DNA from: Marinobacter sp. AC-23
GTDB lineage: Bacteria > Pseudomonadota > Gammaproteobacteria > Pseudomonadales > Oleiphilaceae
DNA: 64,000 bases
Assembly: GCF_001858325.1 (NCBI RefSeq)
Contig: NZ_MBPP01000067.1
Location: forward strand, 1-64,000
Direction of reading: 5' to 3'
Shown here piece after piece: positions 8,237 to 17,615 of this stretch. The notes under the pieces are model-generated. The model had not been told where the DNA came from. It did no database searches and was given only the letters and a program-made list of their open reading frames with translations. Numbering within the stretch: the first letter of the stretch is position 1; each line of letters starts with the position of its first letter. Position numbers and translations under genes: made by a program.

Positions 8237-9942
8237 ATGGCCAGCGTTCCCGCAGAAACTAACTCAAACATGCCAGCCGCCCAGGGAGGCAATGGCTCCG
8301 AGAGCAATAGCGACCTGTTTCTGGGATTTAACCGGCTGCACCTTTTACGTCAGATTGGCCTCATGGTGGCCCTTGCAGCCAGCGTTGCATTGGGCGTTGC
8401 GGTTGTGCTCTGGGCGCAGGAGCCCAATTACCAGCCGGTGGTGGGCGACTTGTCGGCATACAATCCGCAAGACGTAACCACGATTCTCGAGAGCAACGGC
8501 ATCGATTACAAGATGGATACCCGCACCGGTGCCCTGCTGGTGCCGTCTGATCAGGTTTACAACGCCCGTCTTAAATTGGCTGCCGAGGGCGTAACAGACC
8601 AAAAAACCATGGGTTACGAGCTGCTTGATCAGGATCGTGGCTTGGGTACGTCGCAGTTCATGGAAACCGTTAGCTACCGCCGCGGCCTTGAAGGCGAACT
8701 GGCGCGCACTATAAGCAGCATGCGTGGTGTTCGCGGTGCCAGGGTACATCTGGCGATTCCTGAGCGTTCCGTTTTTGTGCGGGATGCCCGTGACCCCACA
8801 GCCTCGGTATTTCTCGAAGCATTTGCAGGCCGCCGGCCGGAACAGGAACAGATCGCCGCGATTGTGAATCTGGTGGCTGGCAGCATTCCGATGATGAATA
8901 AGGATCACGTCACGGTTGTTGATCAGAATGGCAACCTGTTGACCGGTAAAGAAAGCCGTGGCGATGGCGAGCGTATGCAGGATCAGTACGAGTACACCTC
9001 GCGGCTTGAAGAACGCATGACTCGCCGTGTTGCTTCCCTGGTTGCGCCGATTGTGGGCGAAGGTCGGTACCGGGCAGAGGTGTCTGCGGATCTGGATTTC
9101 TCATCCGTGGAGCAGGCTGAGGAATTGTTCAACCCGGAACAACAAGCGGTGCGCAGTGAGCGTGACCTTACAGAACAGCGTGTTGCGGGGTTTAATGGTG
9201 GCATTCCTGGGGCGTTATCCAACCAGCTCCAGCCAATGCCACCGTGCCGGAACAGGCAAGCGCAACGACGGGCGGTGTTGAGGGAGCAGTGCCTGCACAA
9301 CCGGTTAATGTGCGTAAGGAATCCACTCGCAACTATGAAATGGATCGCACGGTAAGCTACACCCGCCAGGAGTTGGGGCGCGTGAGGCGGATAACCGTTG
9401 CGCTTGCTGTAGACGATATGAAGGTGATTAATCCGGATACCGGTGCGGTGACTTATGAAGCCTGGCCCGAGCCGGAATTGCAGCGCTTGAGCATGCTGGT
9501 GCGGGATGCAGTAGGTTACTCAGCCTCCCGTGGTGACAGCGTTACCGTGATGAATACTGCGTTTGCCCCGGAAGAAACATTTGAATTTGAAACTCCGGGG
9601 TTCTGGGAGCAGCCTTGGTTCTGGGATTTAATGAAGCAAGTGCTGGCTGGCCTGGTTATCCTTGTACTTGTGCTTGGATTGCTGCGTCCGACGTTGAAAA
9701 GCTTGTCTGGTGGTGGGCGGCGTGAGCGTGGTGACGAATCCGATTCGGATGGTTACGGTGGCTTTGATGGTGCCGAAGGCAACGATGCCCTGCGCCAGGC
9801 CATGTCCTCTCAGGACGACTTGCTTTTGCCGGGCGCTACAGACGGTTATGATAGGCAGTTGAATGCTCTTAAAGGCCTGATTGCTGAAGACCCAGCGAGG
9901 GTTTCTCAGGTGATGCGCCAGTGGGTGAATGTTGATGACTGA
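8237..9942 (+). CDS. fliF: Flagellar MS-ring protein FliF (one frameshift)
   Basis: FliF builds the MS ring in the inner membrane around the export gate and binds FliG with its C-terminus. Visible parts are the first membrane helix (LMVALAASVALGVAVVL, about residues 37-53), the ring-building motifs of the periplasmic region (ARVHLAIPERSVFVRD), a second membrane helix (VLAGLVILVLVLGLL) and an acidic cytoplasmic tail ending QVMRQWVNVDD, the FliG-binding end. The frame breaks near 9227, within AACCAGCTCCAG. Adding one C gives NQPPANATVPEQ and joins both halves into 568 aa, the usual size. The stop overlaps the fliG start. Confidence 0.92.
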
Positions 9943-10978
9943 TCAATCCAGACTGCCGGGAAATGATGCGCCTCAAACGCCTCAGCGGAAAATTCCGCGG
10001 GTAGAGCAGGCTGCCATTTTGCTGATGTCTTTGGGCGAGGCAGATGCAGCCGAAGTGCTCAAGCATATGGGCCCGAAAGAGGTTCAGCGGGTGGGTGTTG
10101 CCATGGCTCAAATGCGAGACGTCAGTAAGGACGATGTGTCCTTTGTGTTGAGTCAGTTTGTAGATGCTGTAGGTGGCCAGACGGGCCTGGGCGTGGGTAA
10201 TGATGATTATATCCGTGCCATGCTCACCCAGGCTTTGGGTGACGATAAGGCCGCGAGCCTGATTGATCGCATTCTCATTGGTGGCAACACCACCGGCCTG
10301 GATACGCTCAAATGGATGGAGCCAAGAGCCGTTGGCGATATCATTCGTTATGAGCACCCGCAGATCCAGGCCATTGTTATTTCTTATCTGGACCCTGATC
10401 AGGCTGCCGAAATTCTCGCAACGCTGGATGAGAAAGTGCGCCTTGATGTAATGATGCGGGTTGCTTCGCTGGAAAGCATTCAGCCCCAAGCCCTGCAAGA
10501 GCTCAATGACATACTGGAAAAGCAGTTCTCCGGTGGCTCAGCGGCCCAAACCAGTCGCATTGGTGGAATAAAACGCGCTGCAGACATTATGAACTTTATG
10601 GACCGCAGTATTGAGGGCAGTTTACTGGATTCCATCAAGGACATGGATCCGGATCTTGCCACCACCATTGAAGACCTTATGTTTGTATTTGATAACCTCA
10701 AGGATATTGATGATAAGGGTATCCAGGCGCTGCTGCGTGAGGTGTCTTCTGAAGTTTTGGTCGTCGCGCTGAAGGGCGCTGATGACGGGGTGCAGGAAAA
10801 AATCTTTAAGAACATGTCCAAGCGTGCCTCTGAACTGCTGCAAGACGATCTGGAAGCCAAGGGCCCGGTGCGGGTCAGCGAAGTGGAGTCAGCCCAGAAA
10901 GACATTATTACCATTGCCCGCCGCATGGCTGAAGCGGGAGAAATCACGCTTGGCGGTGCCGGCGAAGAAATGATGTGA
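9935..10978 (+). CDS. fliG: Flagellar motor switch protein FliG
   Basis: FliG is the rotor protein that contacts the stators and sits on FliF. The full-length family pattern is present: HMGPKEVQRVGVAMA, LTQALGDDKAASLIDRILIG, LKWMEPRAVGDIIRYEHPQI (the EHPQ motif of the middle domain) and the charged C-terminal torque region LMFVFDNLKDIDDKGIQALL followed by LREVSSEVLVVALKG. ATG 9935 is chosen (MTDQSRLPG); ATG 9929 in the same frame is equally possible. It overlaps the fliF stop by 8 bp and its TGA overlaps the fliH ATG, so coupling along the operon is likely. Confidence 0.95.
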   Translation: MTDQSRLPGNDAPQTPQRKIPRVEQAAILLMSLGEADAAEVLKHMGPKEVQRVGVAMAQMRDVSKDDVSFVLSQFVDAVGGQTGLGVGNDDYIRAMLTQALGDDKAASLIDRILIGGNTTGLDTLKWMEPRAVGDIIRYEHPQIQAIVISYLDPDQAAEILATLDEKVRLDVMMRVASLESIQPQALQELNDILEKQFSGGSAAQTSRIGGIKRAADIMNFMDRSIEGSLLDSIKDMDPDLATTIEDLMFVFDNLKDIDDKGIQALLREVSSEVLVVALKGADDGVQEKIFKNMSKRASELLQDDLEAKGPVRVSEVESAQKDIITIARRMAEAGEITLGGAGEEMM

Positions 10979-11751
10979 TGAAAGACTCCTCCAAAGACCT
11001 CAACCGTATTCCCAAAGAACAGCTAACCGCATACGAGCGCTGGGAACTTCCGTTGCTGGATGCCCGAGGCAATGAAGTTGCCCGTGAGGAAGAGCGCAGT
11101 GTCAAACCTCTGACAGCTGGCGATATTGCCGAAATTCGCGAAGCTGCGCGGGAAGACGGTTTGAGCGAAGGCCGGGAGCAGGGTATACAGGAAGGCCTCG
11201 CAGAAGGTTACGAGCAGGGCCACAAAGAAGGGGTGGAGGCTGGGCTCGCTGAGGGCAAAGAGCGCGGACACAGCGAAGGTTACGACGAGACCCGCACAGA
11301 AGTCACCGCAAGCATTGAGCGCCTTGAACAAATGTTGGGCGAGCTGGTTTTGCCGATTAGCCGGCACCAGGATGAACTTGAAACCTCGCTGCTTAATCTA
11401 ACAATGGTACTTGCCCGGGCCGTTGTTTATCGCGAGCTGACGATTGACTCGTCTCAGATACGGCAGGTGGTGCGCCGGGCCGTTGAGGCGCTGCCTTCAA
11501 CGGCTGAAAATATTCGTGTGTATGTTCACCCGGACGACTACAGCGCAGTTCGCGAAGTTGCTGAGCGCTTTGAGGCTGCAGCTTCTGTTGTGGAAGATGA
11601 CAAAGTACTGCCAGGCGGCTGCCGGGTTGAGACCCGCAACAGCCTTGTCGACTTTACCGTTGAAAAGCGCTTCCAGCGCGCCGTTCAGCGCATGCTGGAG
11701 CAACAGACAGACGACAGCGAAATCGGCGAGTCCGAAGACCTGAGTGCCTGA
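10978..11751 (+). CDS. fliH: Flagellar export protein FliH
   Basis: 257-aa FliH, which dimerises, binds the ATPase FliI and links it to the C ring. The central region has the diagnostic Gly-rich helix repeats: GLSEGREQGIQEGLAEGYEQ, then GHKEGVEAGLAEGKERGHSE, about residues 58-105 (GxxxG spacing). The C-terminal FliI-binding domain includes VYVHPDDYSAVREVAERFEA and DFTVEKRFQRAVQRMLEQQ. The start ATG 10978 overlaps the fliG TGA (TGATG). The protein may be truncated by a base loss: after the stop at 11749-11751 a 39-codon open frame, shifted by -1, runs up to the fliI start (see separate entry). Confidence 0.9.
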   Translation: MKDSSKDLNRIPKEQLTAYERWELPLLDARGNEVAREEERSVKPLTAGDIAEIREAAREDGLSEGREQGIQEGLAEGYEQGHKEGVEAGLAEGKERGHSEGYDETRTEVTASIERLEQMLGELVLPISRHQDELETSLLNLTMVLARAVVYRELTIDSSQIRQVVRRAVEALPSTAENIRVYVHPDDYSAVREVAERFEAAASVVEDDKVLPGGCRVETRNSLVDFTVEKRFQRAVQRMLEQQTDDSEIGESEDLSA

Positions 11752-11870
11752 TGGGCGACCTGACAGACTTTCAGCGGGACGTGCTGAGCACGCCGGAGAA
11801 AACCCCGAGCGAAGACCTTACCAAAGATACTCCCACCGAGGATAAGCCTGATGACATCCTCCCTGGCTGA
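11751..11870 (+). CDS. Small open frame between fliH and fliI (possible FliH tail)
   Basis: A 39-codon frame starts with an ATG overlapping the fliH TGA (TGATG) and ends inside the first codons of fliI. It is acidic and rich in Pro and Thr (DVLSTPEKTPSEDLTKDTP). Two readings are possible: an independent micro-ORF coupled to fliH, or the natural C-terminal tail of FliH cut off by one more single-base deletion near 11748, matching the other -1 breaks in this window. I cannot decide between them and find no family match. Confidence 0.25.
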   Translation: MGDLTDFQRDVLSTPEKTPSEDLTKDTPTEDKPDDILPG

Positions 11871-13248
11871 TCGCCTGAGCCGATACCAGGCGCAGTTGCG
11901 TGCAGATTTAGAACCCGAGCTTTCAGGCCGCCTGACCAGAATGGTTGGGCTAACGCTGGAGTGCGTGGGTTGCCCTATGGTTGTGGGCGATCGCTGTGTG
12001 ATCAAGGGCGAGGGTTCAGGCACGGTTGAAGCTGAGGTTGTCGGGTTCGAAGATGACAAGGTGTACCTTATGCCGCTGACCGCCATTGAGGGTCTGAAGC
12101 CAGGTGCCAGGGTGGTTCCGCTGTCTGCGGCCAGCCGGGTTCCGGTGGGGCCCTTATGCTGGGCCGCGTGGTGGATGGCAGTGGTGAGCCTCTTGATGGA
12201 AAAGGGCCACTTCAGGCCGAAGCCCGGGTTCCCCTTACCGGCGAAATCATCAACCTCTTAATCGAGCCCCCGTGCGGCAGTCTATGGATGTGGCATCCGG
12301 GCCATAAACGCCTTGTTGACCGTTGGCCAAGGGCAGCGCCTGGGACTTTTTGCCGGCAGTGGCGTTGGTAAAAGTATGCTGCTGGGCATGATGACGCGAT
12401 TTACCGATGCCGACATTACCGTGGTTGGGCTGATTGGCGAGCGGGGCAGGGAAGTTAAGGAATTTATTGAAGACATTCTGGGTGAAGAGGGACTGGCCAG
12501 ATCGGTTGTGGTGGCCTCGCCGGCTGATGACTCGCCACTGATGCGCTTGCGAGCGGCCATGCTCACCACTCGGATTGCCGAATATTATCGCGACAAAGGC
12601 AAGCGGGTGCTTTTACTGATGGATTCGCTGACCCGATACGCCCAGGCCCAACGTGAAATTGCGCTGGCGGTTGGTGAGCCCCCAGCCACCAAAGGTTATC
12701 CCCCTTCCGTGTTCGCCAAACTTCCACAGTTGGTAGAGCGCACGGGTAATGGTTTGCCTGGGGGCGGTTCTATTACTGCGTTTTATACCGTGCTTACCGA
12801 AGGTGACGACCAACAGGACCCCATTGCGGATGCGGCGAGGGCAATACTGGACGGCCACATTGTGCTTTCGCGCCGGCTCGCGGAAGAAGGGCATTATCCG
12901 GCCATCGACGTAGAAGCCTCCATTAGCCGGGTAATGCCGCAAGTGACAGAAACTGAGCACTTTGCCCGAGCCCAGCGTTTCAAGCAGGTTTATTCCCGCT
13001 ATCAGCAAGCGCGGGACCTGATCAGCGTTGGCGCTTACGTGAAAGGTTCCGATCCGGAAACCGACTTTGCCATTACTCATATCGGCAATATGCGCCAGTT
13101 CCTGCAGCAGGACCTGAACGAACGTGCTTCGTTGCCCGAGAGTGTTGAGGGGTTGTTGTCGGTAGTTCCGGAGCGTCGCTCACCCGATCGCCGGAAATCT
13201 GCCGTTCCCGATCCTGTGGCTGCCAATGCCAACCGGGGTGGTGATTGA
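11851..13248 (+). CDS. fliI: Flagellar export ATPase FliI (three frameshifts)
   Basis: FliI is the F1-like ATPase of the flagellar type III export apparatus. Visible blocks: N-terminal beta domain ([12 protein letters not shown]), the [18 protein letters not shown] motif, Walker [14 protein letters not shown], Walker [14 protein letters not shown] and the catalytic-region sequence [19 protein letters not shown]. Three single bases are missing within 150 bp: in CCC at 12151-12153, AA at 12260-12261 and GG at 12292-12293. With them restored the frame reads on through [20 protein letters not shown] and the protein is 466 aa, normal for FliI. The last TGA overlaps fliJ. Confidence 0.92.
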
Positions 13249-13691
13249 TGTTGCGCTCTCAGCGCCTGGCCGTCGTGCTTGCTCTGGAAGAACGCAAGGA
13301 AAAAGAAGCGTTGGAGCACATGGGCAAGGCCCGTGAGTTGGTGGAGCAACACAGCGAACAGGTAAACAACCTGAATCGCTATCAGCAGGAGTATCGGGAT
13401 CAGATCCGCAACAGCCAGCACGGCGTGGTGCAGGTTAGCCGCTTGCAGGCGTGGCAGGCATTTATTGGCCAGCTTGATCAGGTAATCCTGCAGCAACAAA
13501 AGCAACTGACTCAGGCCCAAGCGGTTTTTGAAGCCCGCCGGCATGAATGGCAGCAGGCTTGGGAGCGACGGCGAGGTATGGAGAAATACATCGCGACCTG
13601 TCGCCAGCAAGAGTCCAGGGTGCAGGATCTGCAGGAACAGAAGCTGTCCGATGAAGCTGCGGGCCGTGCCTTTGCCCGTCGCCGCCGTTGA
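13248..13691 (+). CDS. fliJ: Flagellar export chaperone FliJ
   Basis: 147-aa FliJ, a helical coiled-coil protein that sits in the centre of the FliI ring and cycles export chaperones. The sequence is almost all charged helices with two long heptad-like stretches (about 18-60 and 75-125), e.g. ALEHMGKARELVEQHSEQVN, and ends in a basic AGRAFARRRR tail. The ATG at 13248 overlaps the fliI stop (TGATG). It closes the fliEFGHIJ block; a 124-bp gap follows before the STAS gene. Confidence 0.88.
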   Translation: MLRSQRLAVVLALEERKEKEALEHMGKARELVEQHSEQVNNLNRYQQEYRDQIRNSQHGVVQVSRLQAWQAFIGQLDQVILQQQKQLTQAQAVFEARRHEWQQAWERRRGMEKYIATCRQQESRVQDLQEQKLSDEAAGRAFARRRR

Positions 13692-13815
13692 TGTAAACGC
13701 TGAATCAATCCTCACTCCATGCAAACTGGCTACGCTGGGCTATCCTTATATAAATACAGGCTGCCGTAAGTCGTGGGGCCAGATGTTTCAGTGAAAATCA
13801 CCGGAGGTTTTGCGG

Positions 13816-14121
13816 ATGCCGATTCATACCCGCAGCAGTCACGACGGTCAAATCTTGATTATCAGTATAGACGGGCGCTTTGACTTCAGTACCCATCAGG
13901 CCTTTCGTGATGCCTACGAACATGGCGGTAAAGATGTCGATGGCTACATTGTGGACTTATCGGATGCGACCTATCTCGACAGCTCAGCGCTAGGCATGTT
14001 GCTCCTGTTGAGGGACTATGCCGGGGGTGACAATGCCAACATCGCCATTGAGAACTGCAACAACGACGTTCGCAAGATTTTAACCATTTCCAACTTCGAG
14101 CAGTTGTTCACCATCCGGTGA
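13816..14121 (+). CDS. hsbA: STAS-domain anti-anti-sigma factor (HsbA-like)
   Basis: 101-aa single STAS domain. The phosphorylation loop YIVDLSDATYLDSSALGML places Ser56/Ser57 at the acceptor position; Ser56 is the known site in Pseudomonas HsbA. There, unphosphorylated HsbA binds the anti-sigma factor FlgM and frees FliA, while phosphorylated HsbA works with a diguanylate cyclase, tying swimming to surface life. The gene is directly followed by an HsbR-like regulator and an HptB-like protein, the same trio. ATG 13816 is chosen for its GGAGG site 8 nt upstream. Gene name given by family and context. Confidence 0.8.
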   Translation: MPIHTRSSHDGQILIISIDGRFDFSTHQAFRDAYEHGGKDVDGYIVDLSDATYLDSSALGMLLLLRDYAGGDNANIAIENCNNDVRKILTISNFEQLFTIR

Positions 14122-14145
14122 TTGCTCAGGCCGCTGGAGCCTTCC

Positions 14146-15873
14146 ATGGATGAGTCTGCAGCAGAAAGTGGCCCCCTGAATATCCTCATTGCTGATGATA
14201 ACGACAGTGACCGCCTGATACTGAAAACCCTGCTCAAGCGCCTTGGCCATGACGTGCTTGATGCCGCCAATGGCGAGGAAGCTGTGGCGCTTTTTCGCTC
14301 AAAAGGCCCGGACATTGTTTTACTGGATGTGCTGATGCCCGGTATGGATGGAATGGAAGCCGCCCGCCAGATCAAAGAGCTTGCGGCTGAGCGCTTGGTG
14401 CCGTTGATTTTCATTACCTCTTTGACGGAAGTTGAGGCGTTGGCCAAGTGCCTTGAGGCAGGCGGGGACGGGTTTCTCAGCAAGCCCTATAACCGGGTGA
14501 TGATCAAAGCCAAAATTAATGCCTTTAACCGGATGCGTTTGATGCACCAGGCTCTTTCAGATCAGAGAGACCTGATGCTTGCGCGTAACCGGCAACTGCT
14601 GGAAGAGCAGCATGTGGCAAGGCGGGTTTTTGACAACGTCGCGCACACTGGGTGCCTAAACGCCGCTAACATTCGCTATCACGCATCACCTTTATCCGTT
14701 TTCAGTGGCGATGTGCTCTTTGCGTCGCCCCGCCCCGCAGGGGGAATGCTTGTGTTTGCAGGCGATTTTACAGGCCACGGGCTGCCGGCCGCCATTGGTG
14801 CTATGCCCATTGCTGAAACCTTTTATGGCATGGCCAGCAAAGGCTTTAATGGTTCTGACATCCTGCGGGAAATTAATCAAAAGCTCGTGCGGATACTGCC
14901 GAAAGATATGTTTTGTTGCGCAGTCATGGTTGAGGCGGATTTTGGGCTTAATCAGCTGAACGTCTGGAATGGTGGCCTGCCTGATACGTGGCTGATCCGT
15001 TCGTCTTCAGAACGTTTTATTTTGCCGTCCTTGCACTTGCCTCTGGGTATTCTGAGTGCAGAACAGTTCAGTGCTGAAATGGAGATCGTCAGGTCTCTGC
15101 CTGGCGACCGGTTGCTATTAATGACCGATGGCGTTCTCGAGTGCGCAAACGGCGAAGGTCAGCTCTTTGGTGAGCAAGGTGTGCGCTTGGCTGTTGAAAG
15201 TGCAGGCGCTGAAGGGCATCCATTTGATGCGCTTATGGCTGGGATACAGAGGTTTACCGGGCACCAGAAGTTCGGAGACGATCTTACGCTGTTCTGCTTG
15301 GAAATGGTTGATGAGGCAGGCCTTACGGTGCTGCCGGATAATACTGCGCCATCCACTTTGGCGGGACCTACGCAGTGGAAATGTGTGTATGAGGTCCAAG
15401 GGCGCACACTGGAAGAGTTCAACCCATTGCCGTTGTTGCTTCATATTTGCATGGAAGTGCCGGGGCTGCGGCGTAAAAGTGGAGAAATCTATACACTGCT
15501 CTCCGAGCTATACAATAACGCGCTGGAGCACGGTGTGCTTGAGCTGCCTTCAGAGTGGAAATACACCTCGGAGGGTTTTAATCGCTACTACTCCGAGCGT
15601 ACGTCGCGCCTGGGTACGGTGAGTAATCATTATATCCGGTTCAACTTTCATCATGAGCCTATGCACTGGGGCGGGCGGCTGAGTGTTGTGTGTGAAGACA
15701 GTGGTCGAGGGTTCGATTTCCAGAGTCATCCGGTACTGCAATCCACAGAGATGGCGCAGAGCGGTCCCCGGTATGGGGGGCGGGGCCTGGCTTTGCTAAA
15801 GCGGCTGACAGAATCCATCAGGTTTCACGAGCAAGGGAACCGGGTGGAAATTGTTTATGATTGGTACCTTTAA
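14146..15873 (+). CDS. hsbR: Response regulator with PP2C phosphatase and kinase domains (HsbR-like)
   Basis: 575-aa three-domain protein. Residues ~11-125 are a receiver with phospho-acceptor Asp61 (VLLDVLMPGMDG). Residues ~185-390 are an SpoIIE/PP2C phosphatase (FSGDVLFASP, FAGDFTGHGLPAAIGAM, LLLMTDGVLE, FGDDLTLF). Residues ~420-575 are an HATPase-like serine kinase domain (LLSELYNNALEHGVL, EDSGRGF, GGRGLALL). This matches HsbR, which phosphorylates or dephosphorylates HsbA depending on HptB input. The ATG at 14146 has GGAG 7 nt upstream and lies 24 bp after the STAS gene. The TTG at 14122 is less likely. Confidence 0.85.
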   Translation: MDESAAESGPLNILIADDNDSDRLILKTLLKRLGHDVLDAANGEEAVALFRSKGPDIVLLDVLMPGMDGMEAARQIKELAAERLVPLIFITSLTEVEALAKCLEAGGDGFLSKPYNRVMIKAKINAFNRMRLMHQALSDQRDLMLARNRQLLEEQHVARRVFDNVAHTGCLNAANIRYHASPLSVFSGDVLFASPRPAGGMLVFAGDFTGHGLPAAIGAMPIAETFYGMASKGFNGSDILREINQKLVRILPKDMFCCAVMVEADFGLNQLNVWNGGLPDTWLIRSSSERFILPSLHLPLGILSAEQFSAEMEIVRSLPGDRLLLMTDGVLECANGEGQLFGEQGVRLAVESAGAEGHPFDALMAGIQRFTGHQKFGDDLTLFCLEMVDEAGLTVLPDNTAPSTLAGPTQWKCVYEVQGRTLEEFNPLPLLLHICMEVPGLRRKSGEIYTLLSELYNNALEHGVLELPSEWKYTSEGFNRYYSERTSRLGTVSNHYIRFNFHHEPMHWGGRLSVVCEDSGRGFDFQSHPVLQSTEMAQSGPRYGGRGLALLKRLTESIRFHEQGNRVEIVYDWYL

Positions 15874-15906
15874 CAGACACTTTAAACAGACACCAGGGAG
15901 TTGGTC

Positions 15907-16263
15907 ATGGTTGATAAACCACACCTTGATGAAGAAGCTCTGGCAGAGCTTCAGGACGTAATGGAGGATGAGTTTGAGATGCTCATTCAAACCTATCTTA
16001 AGGATTCGAAAGAGCGCATAGAAAGCCTGAAGGCGGCGATGAAAGATGGAAATGCCGACACCTTCGCCAAGACTGCCCATAGCTTTAAGGGCAGTTGCAT
16101 CAACATTGGTGCTCCGCGCCTTGGCGCATTGTGCCGGAAAGCGGAGAAAGCTGGACAGGAGGAACGACTGAGTGATGCACCGCCTGTGCTGGTCGCCATA
16201 GAGGCGGAGTTTCAGCGAGTGACGGGAGCCCTTCACACGTTGATGGCGGGAGGCGCCGGATAG
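15907..16263 (+). CDS. hptB: Histidine phosphotransfer protein (HptB-like)
   Basis: 118-aa stand-alone Hpt domain. The phospho-histidine is His58 in KTAHSFKGSCINIGAPRLG. In Pseudomonas, HptB collects phosphate from several hybrid kinases (RetS among them) and passes it to HsbR. It lies 33 bp after the HsbR-like gene in the same direction. ATG 15907 has GGGAG 7 nt upstream. No hybrid kinase gene is in the window, so its donors must lie elsewhere. Confidence 0.85.
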   Translation: MVDKPHLDEEALAELQDVMEDEFEMLIQTYLKDSKERIESLKAAMKDGNADTFAKTAHSFKGSCINIGAPRLGALCRKAEKAGQEERLSDAPPVLVAIEAEFQRVTGALHTLMAGGAG

Positions 16264-16289
16264 GCTTTTAGGCAACAAGAGCCTTTGGC

Positions 16290-16305
16290 TGGCATTGCTT
16301 TTGCA
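16290..16305 (+). promoter_or_regulatory. Sigma-54 promoter for fliK
   Basis: TGGCATTGCTTTTGCA, with GG 16291-16292, GC 16303-16304 and N10 spacing, 82 bp before the fliK ATG. The -24 TGGCA and -12 TTGCA halves both fit consensus, suggesting fliK starts its own RpoN transcript separate from the HsbA/HsbR/HptB genes. Confidence 0.7.
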
Positions 16306-16387
16306 GCTGTTTGATAAAACGCCTGGCAGTCCGCCTTGAAACGGACTGAATCAGGCACCTACGGATCAAAAGCGGCAAGAGGTTGCC

Positions 16388-17443
16388 ATGACTCAGATGG
16401 TTCTTCCCCAGACTCCCGCGCCAGGGATGCAGAACGATGCCGGTGCGTCAAAAGCCGGTTCCGGTCTTGATAGCAGTGCCGGTGAAAACCGTTACGACTC
16501 GGTGTCTCGTGCGCAGTCAGCAAATCAGGCTGAGCCAGCCAGAAAGCCCGGTGAATCGGGCAGGAGTGATAAGGCAACGACAAAAGACGAAAGCGCCACG
16601 ATTGGTAACGAGGCTGACGGAAAGAGCGCAGAAATAGCGCCTGACATGGAAGCCGTAACCACTCCTCTGACCTTTGCAGAGTTGCAGGCGTTGCTCTTGC
16701 CCGCAACAGGGCAGGCGGGGGCTACTGGTTTGGCTGTCAACAAGTCAGCAGTAGGGCAGGGCGCCGAACTATTTGCAGGGCTTGTCGGGGGCAAACCAGG
16801 GCAGGCTGTTTCTGGTGGGCTTACGGCTGGCCTGCCGCTAGCGGATGCTTTGATGCCGGCAACCGGGAAAAAAGCCGGCGCAATTGACCCTTCCGCGCTG
16901 CTAACAGGAACCCGGTTCGAATCTGTTATGGAGCTTGTTGCTCAGCAAGGCACTAACACTGCCGGCAAACTGGCGACAGAAGCACAAGTGCCCCTGCGGA
17001 GTTACGCCACATCAATTGATGTTCCGGTAAATCACGCAGAGTGGGGTGATAAGCTGATGGGGAAACTCAGCTGGCTTACTGCCAAAAACCTGTCGGTTGC
17101 TGAAATTCACCTCACTCCGCCTGATATGGGACCGATGGAGGTTCGTGTTCGGGTTCAAAATGATCAGGCCAATATCACCGTCCACGCTGCTAACCCGGTT
17201 GTAAGGGATCAGTTGGAACTGCACTCGCATCGGCTTCGGGACATGCTGAGTGAGCAGGGCCTCTCGCTGGCTCAGTTTGACGTCTCTAGCAACTCTCAGA
17301 ACTCGGCGGGAGAACAGAGTACAGGAGAGGGAGACGGCACATCTTCTGGCTCAGACACTGTGCTCTCAGCTGGTGGTGAAGATGAGGTGCAGGCTGGCAG
17401 TCTTGACCTAAGCTGGAATGGCGCCGTCGATGTGTTTGCCTGA
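16388..17443 (+). CDS. fliK: Flagellar hook-length control protein FliK
   Basis: 351-aa secreted ruler that sets hook length and triggers the export switch through FlhB. The N-terminal ~200 residues are low-complexity and rich in Ala, Gly, Ser and Thr, as in other FliK proteins. The conserved C-terminal domain starts near residue 215 (WGDKLMGKLSWLTAKNLSVA, then EIHLTPPDMGPMEVRVRVQN and HAANPVVRDQLELHSHRLRD). A Gly/Ser-rich tail with SAGEQSTGEGDGTSSGSD follows. RBS AAGAGG precedes ATG 16388. A second FliK-like gene lies at 40080-41462. Confidence 0.9.
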   Translation: MTQMVLPQTPAPGMQNDAGASKAGSGLDSSAGENRYDSVSRAQSANQAEPARKPGESGRSDKATTKDESATIGNEADGKSAEIAPDMEAVTTPLTFAELQALLLPATGQAGATGLAVNKSAVGQGAELFAGLVGGKPGQAVSGGLTAGLPLADALMPATGKKAGAIDPSALLTGTRFESVMELVAQQGTNTAGKLATEAQVPLRSYATSIDVPVNHAEWGDKLMGKLSWLTAKNLSVAEIHLTPPDMGPMEVRVRVQNDQANITVHAANPVVRDQLELHSHRLRDMLSEQGLSLAQFDVSSNSQNSAGEQSTGEGDGTSSGSDTVLSAGGEDEVQAGSLDLSWNGAVDVFA

Positions 17444-17539
17444 GCCGCGTTGCCCTAACTGAGCACTGCTCGCCAATCCGTTTTGCCCATCCCTCCATGC
17501 AACGCTAAACTGCGGATCTGAGTGGAGGAGTGGGTCTTC

Positions 17540-17555
17540 TGGCCCGTCCTTTGCA
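17540..17555 (+). promoter_or_regulatory. Sigma-54 promoter for the fliL operon
   Basis: TGGCCCGTCCTTTGCA; GG 17541-17542, GC 17553-17554, N10 spacing. The best consensus match in the window, 61 bp before fliL. It begins the fliLMNOPQR-flhB transcript. Confidence 0.8.
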
Positions 17556-17615
17556 GTCAATTTGTAAAAGTCATGGAAAAGTACCTTCATCGACGGATTT
17601 CTGGCGAAAAATACT

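Noticed and set aside
13735..13770. LexA-box-like sequence (CCTT-N8-ACAG) before the STAS gene
   Set aside because: Only the right half fits CTGT-N8-ACAG; the left half has two mismatches in four, so SOS control is not supported.
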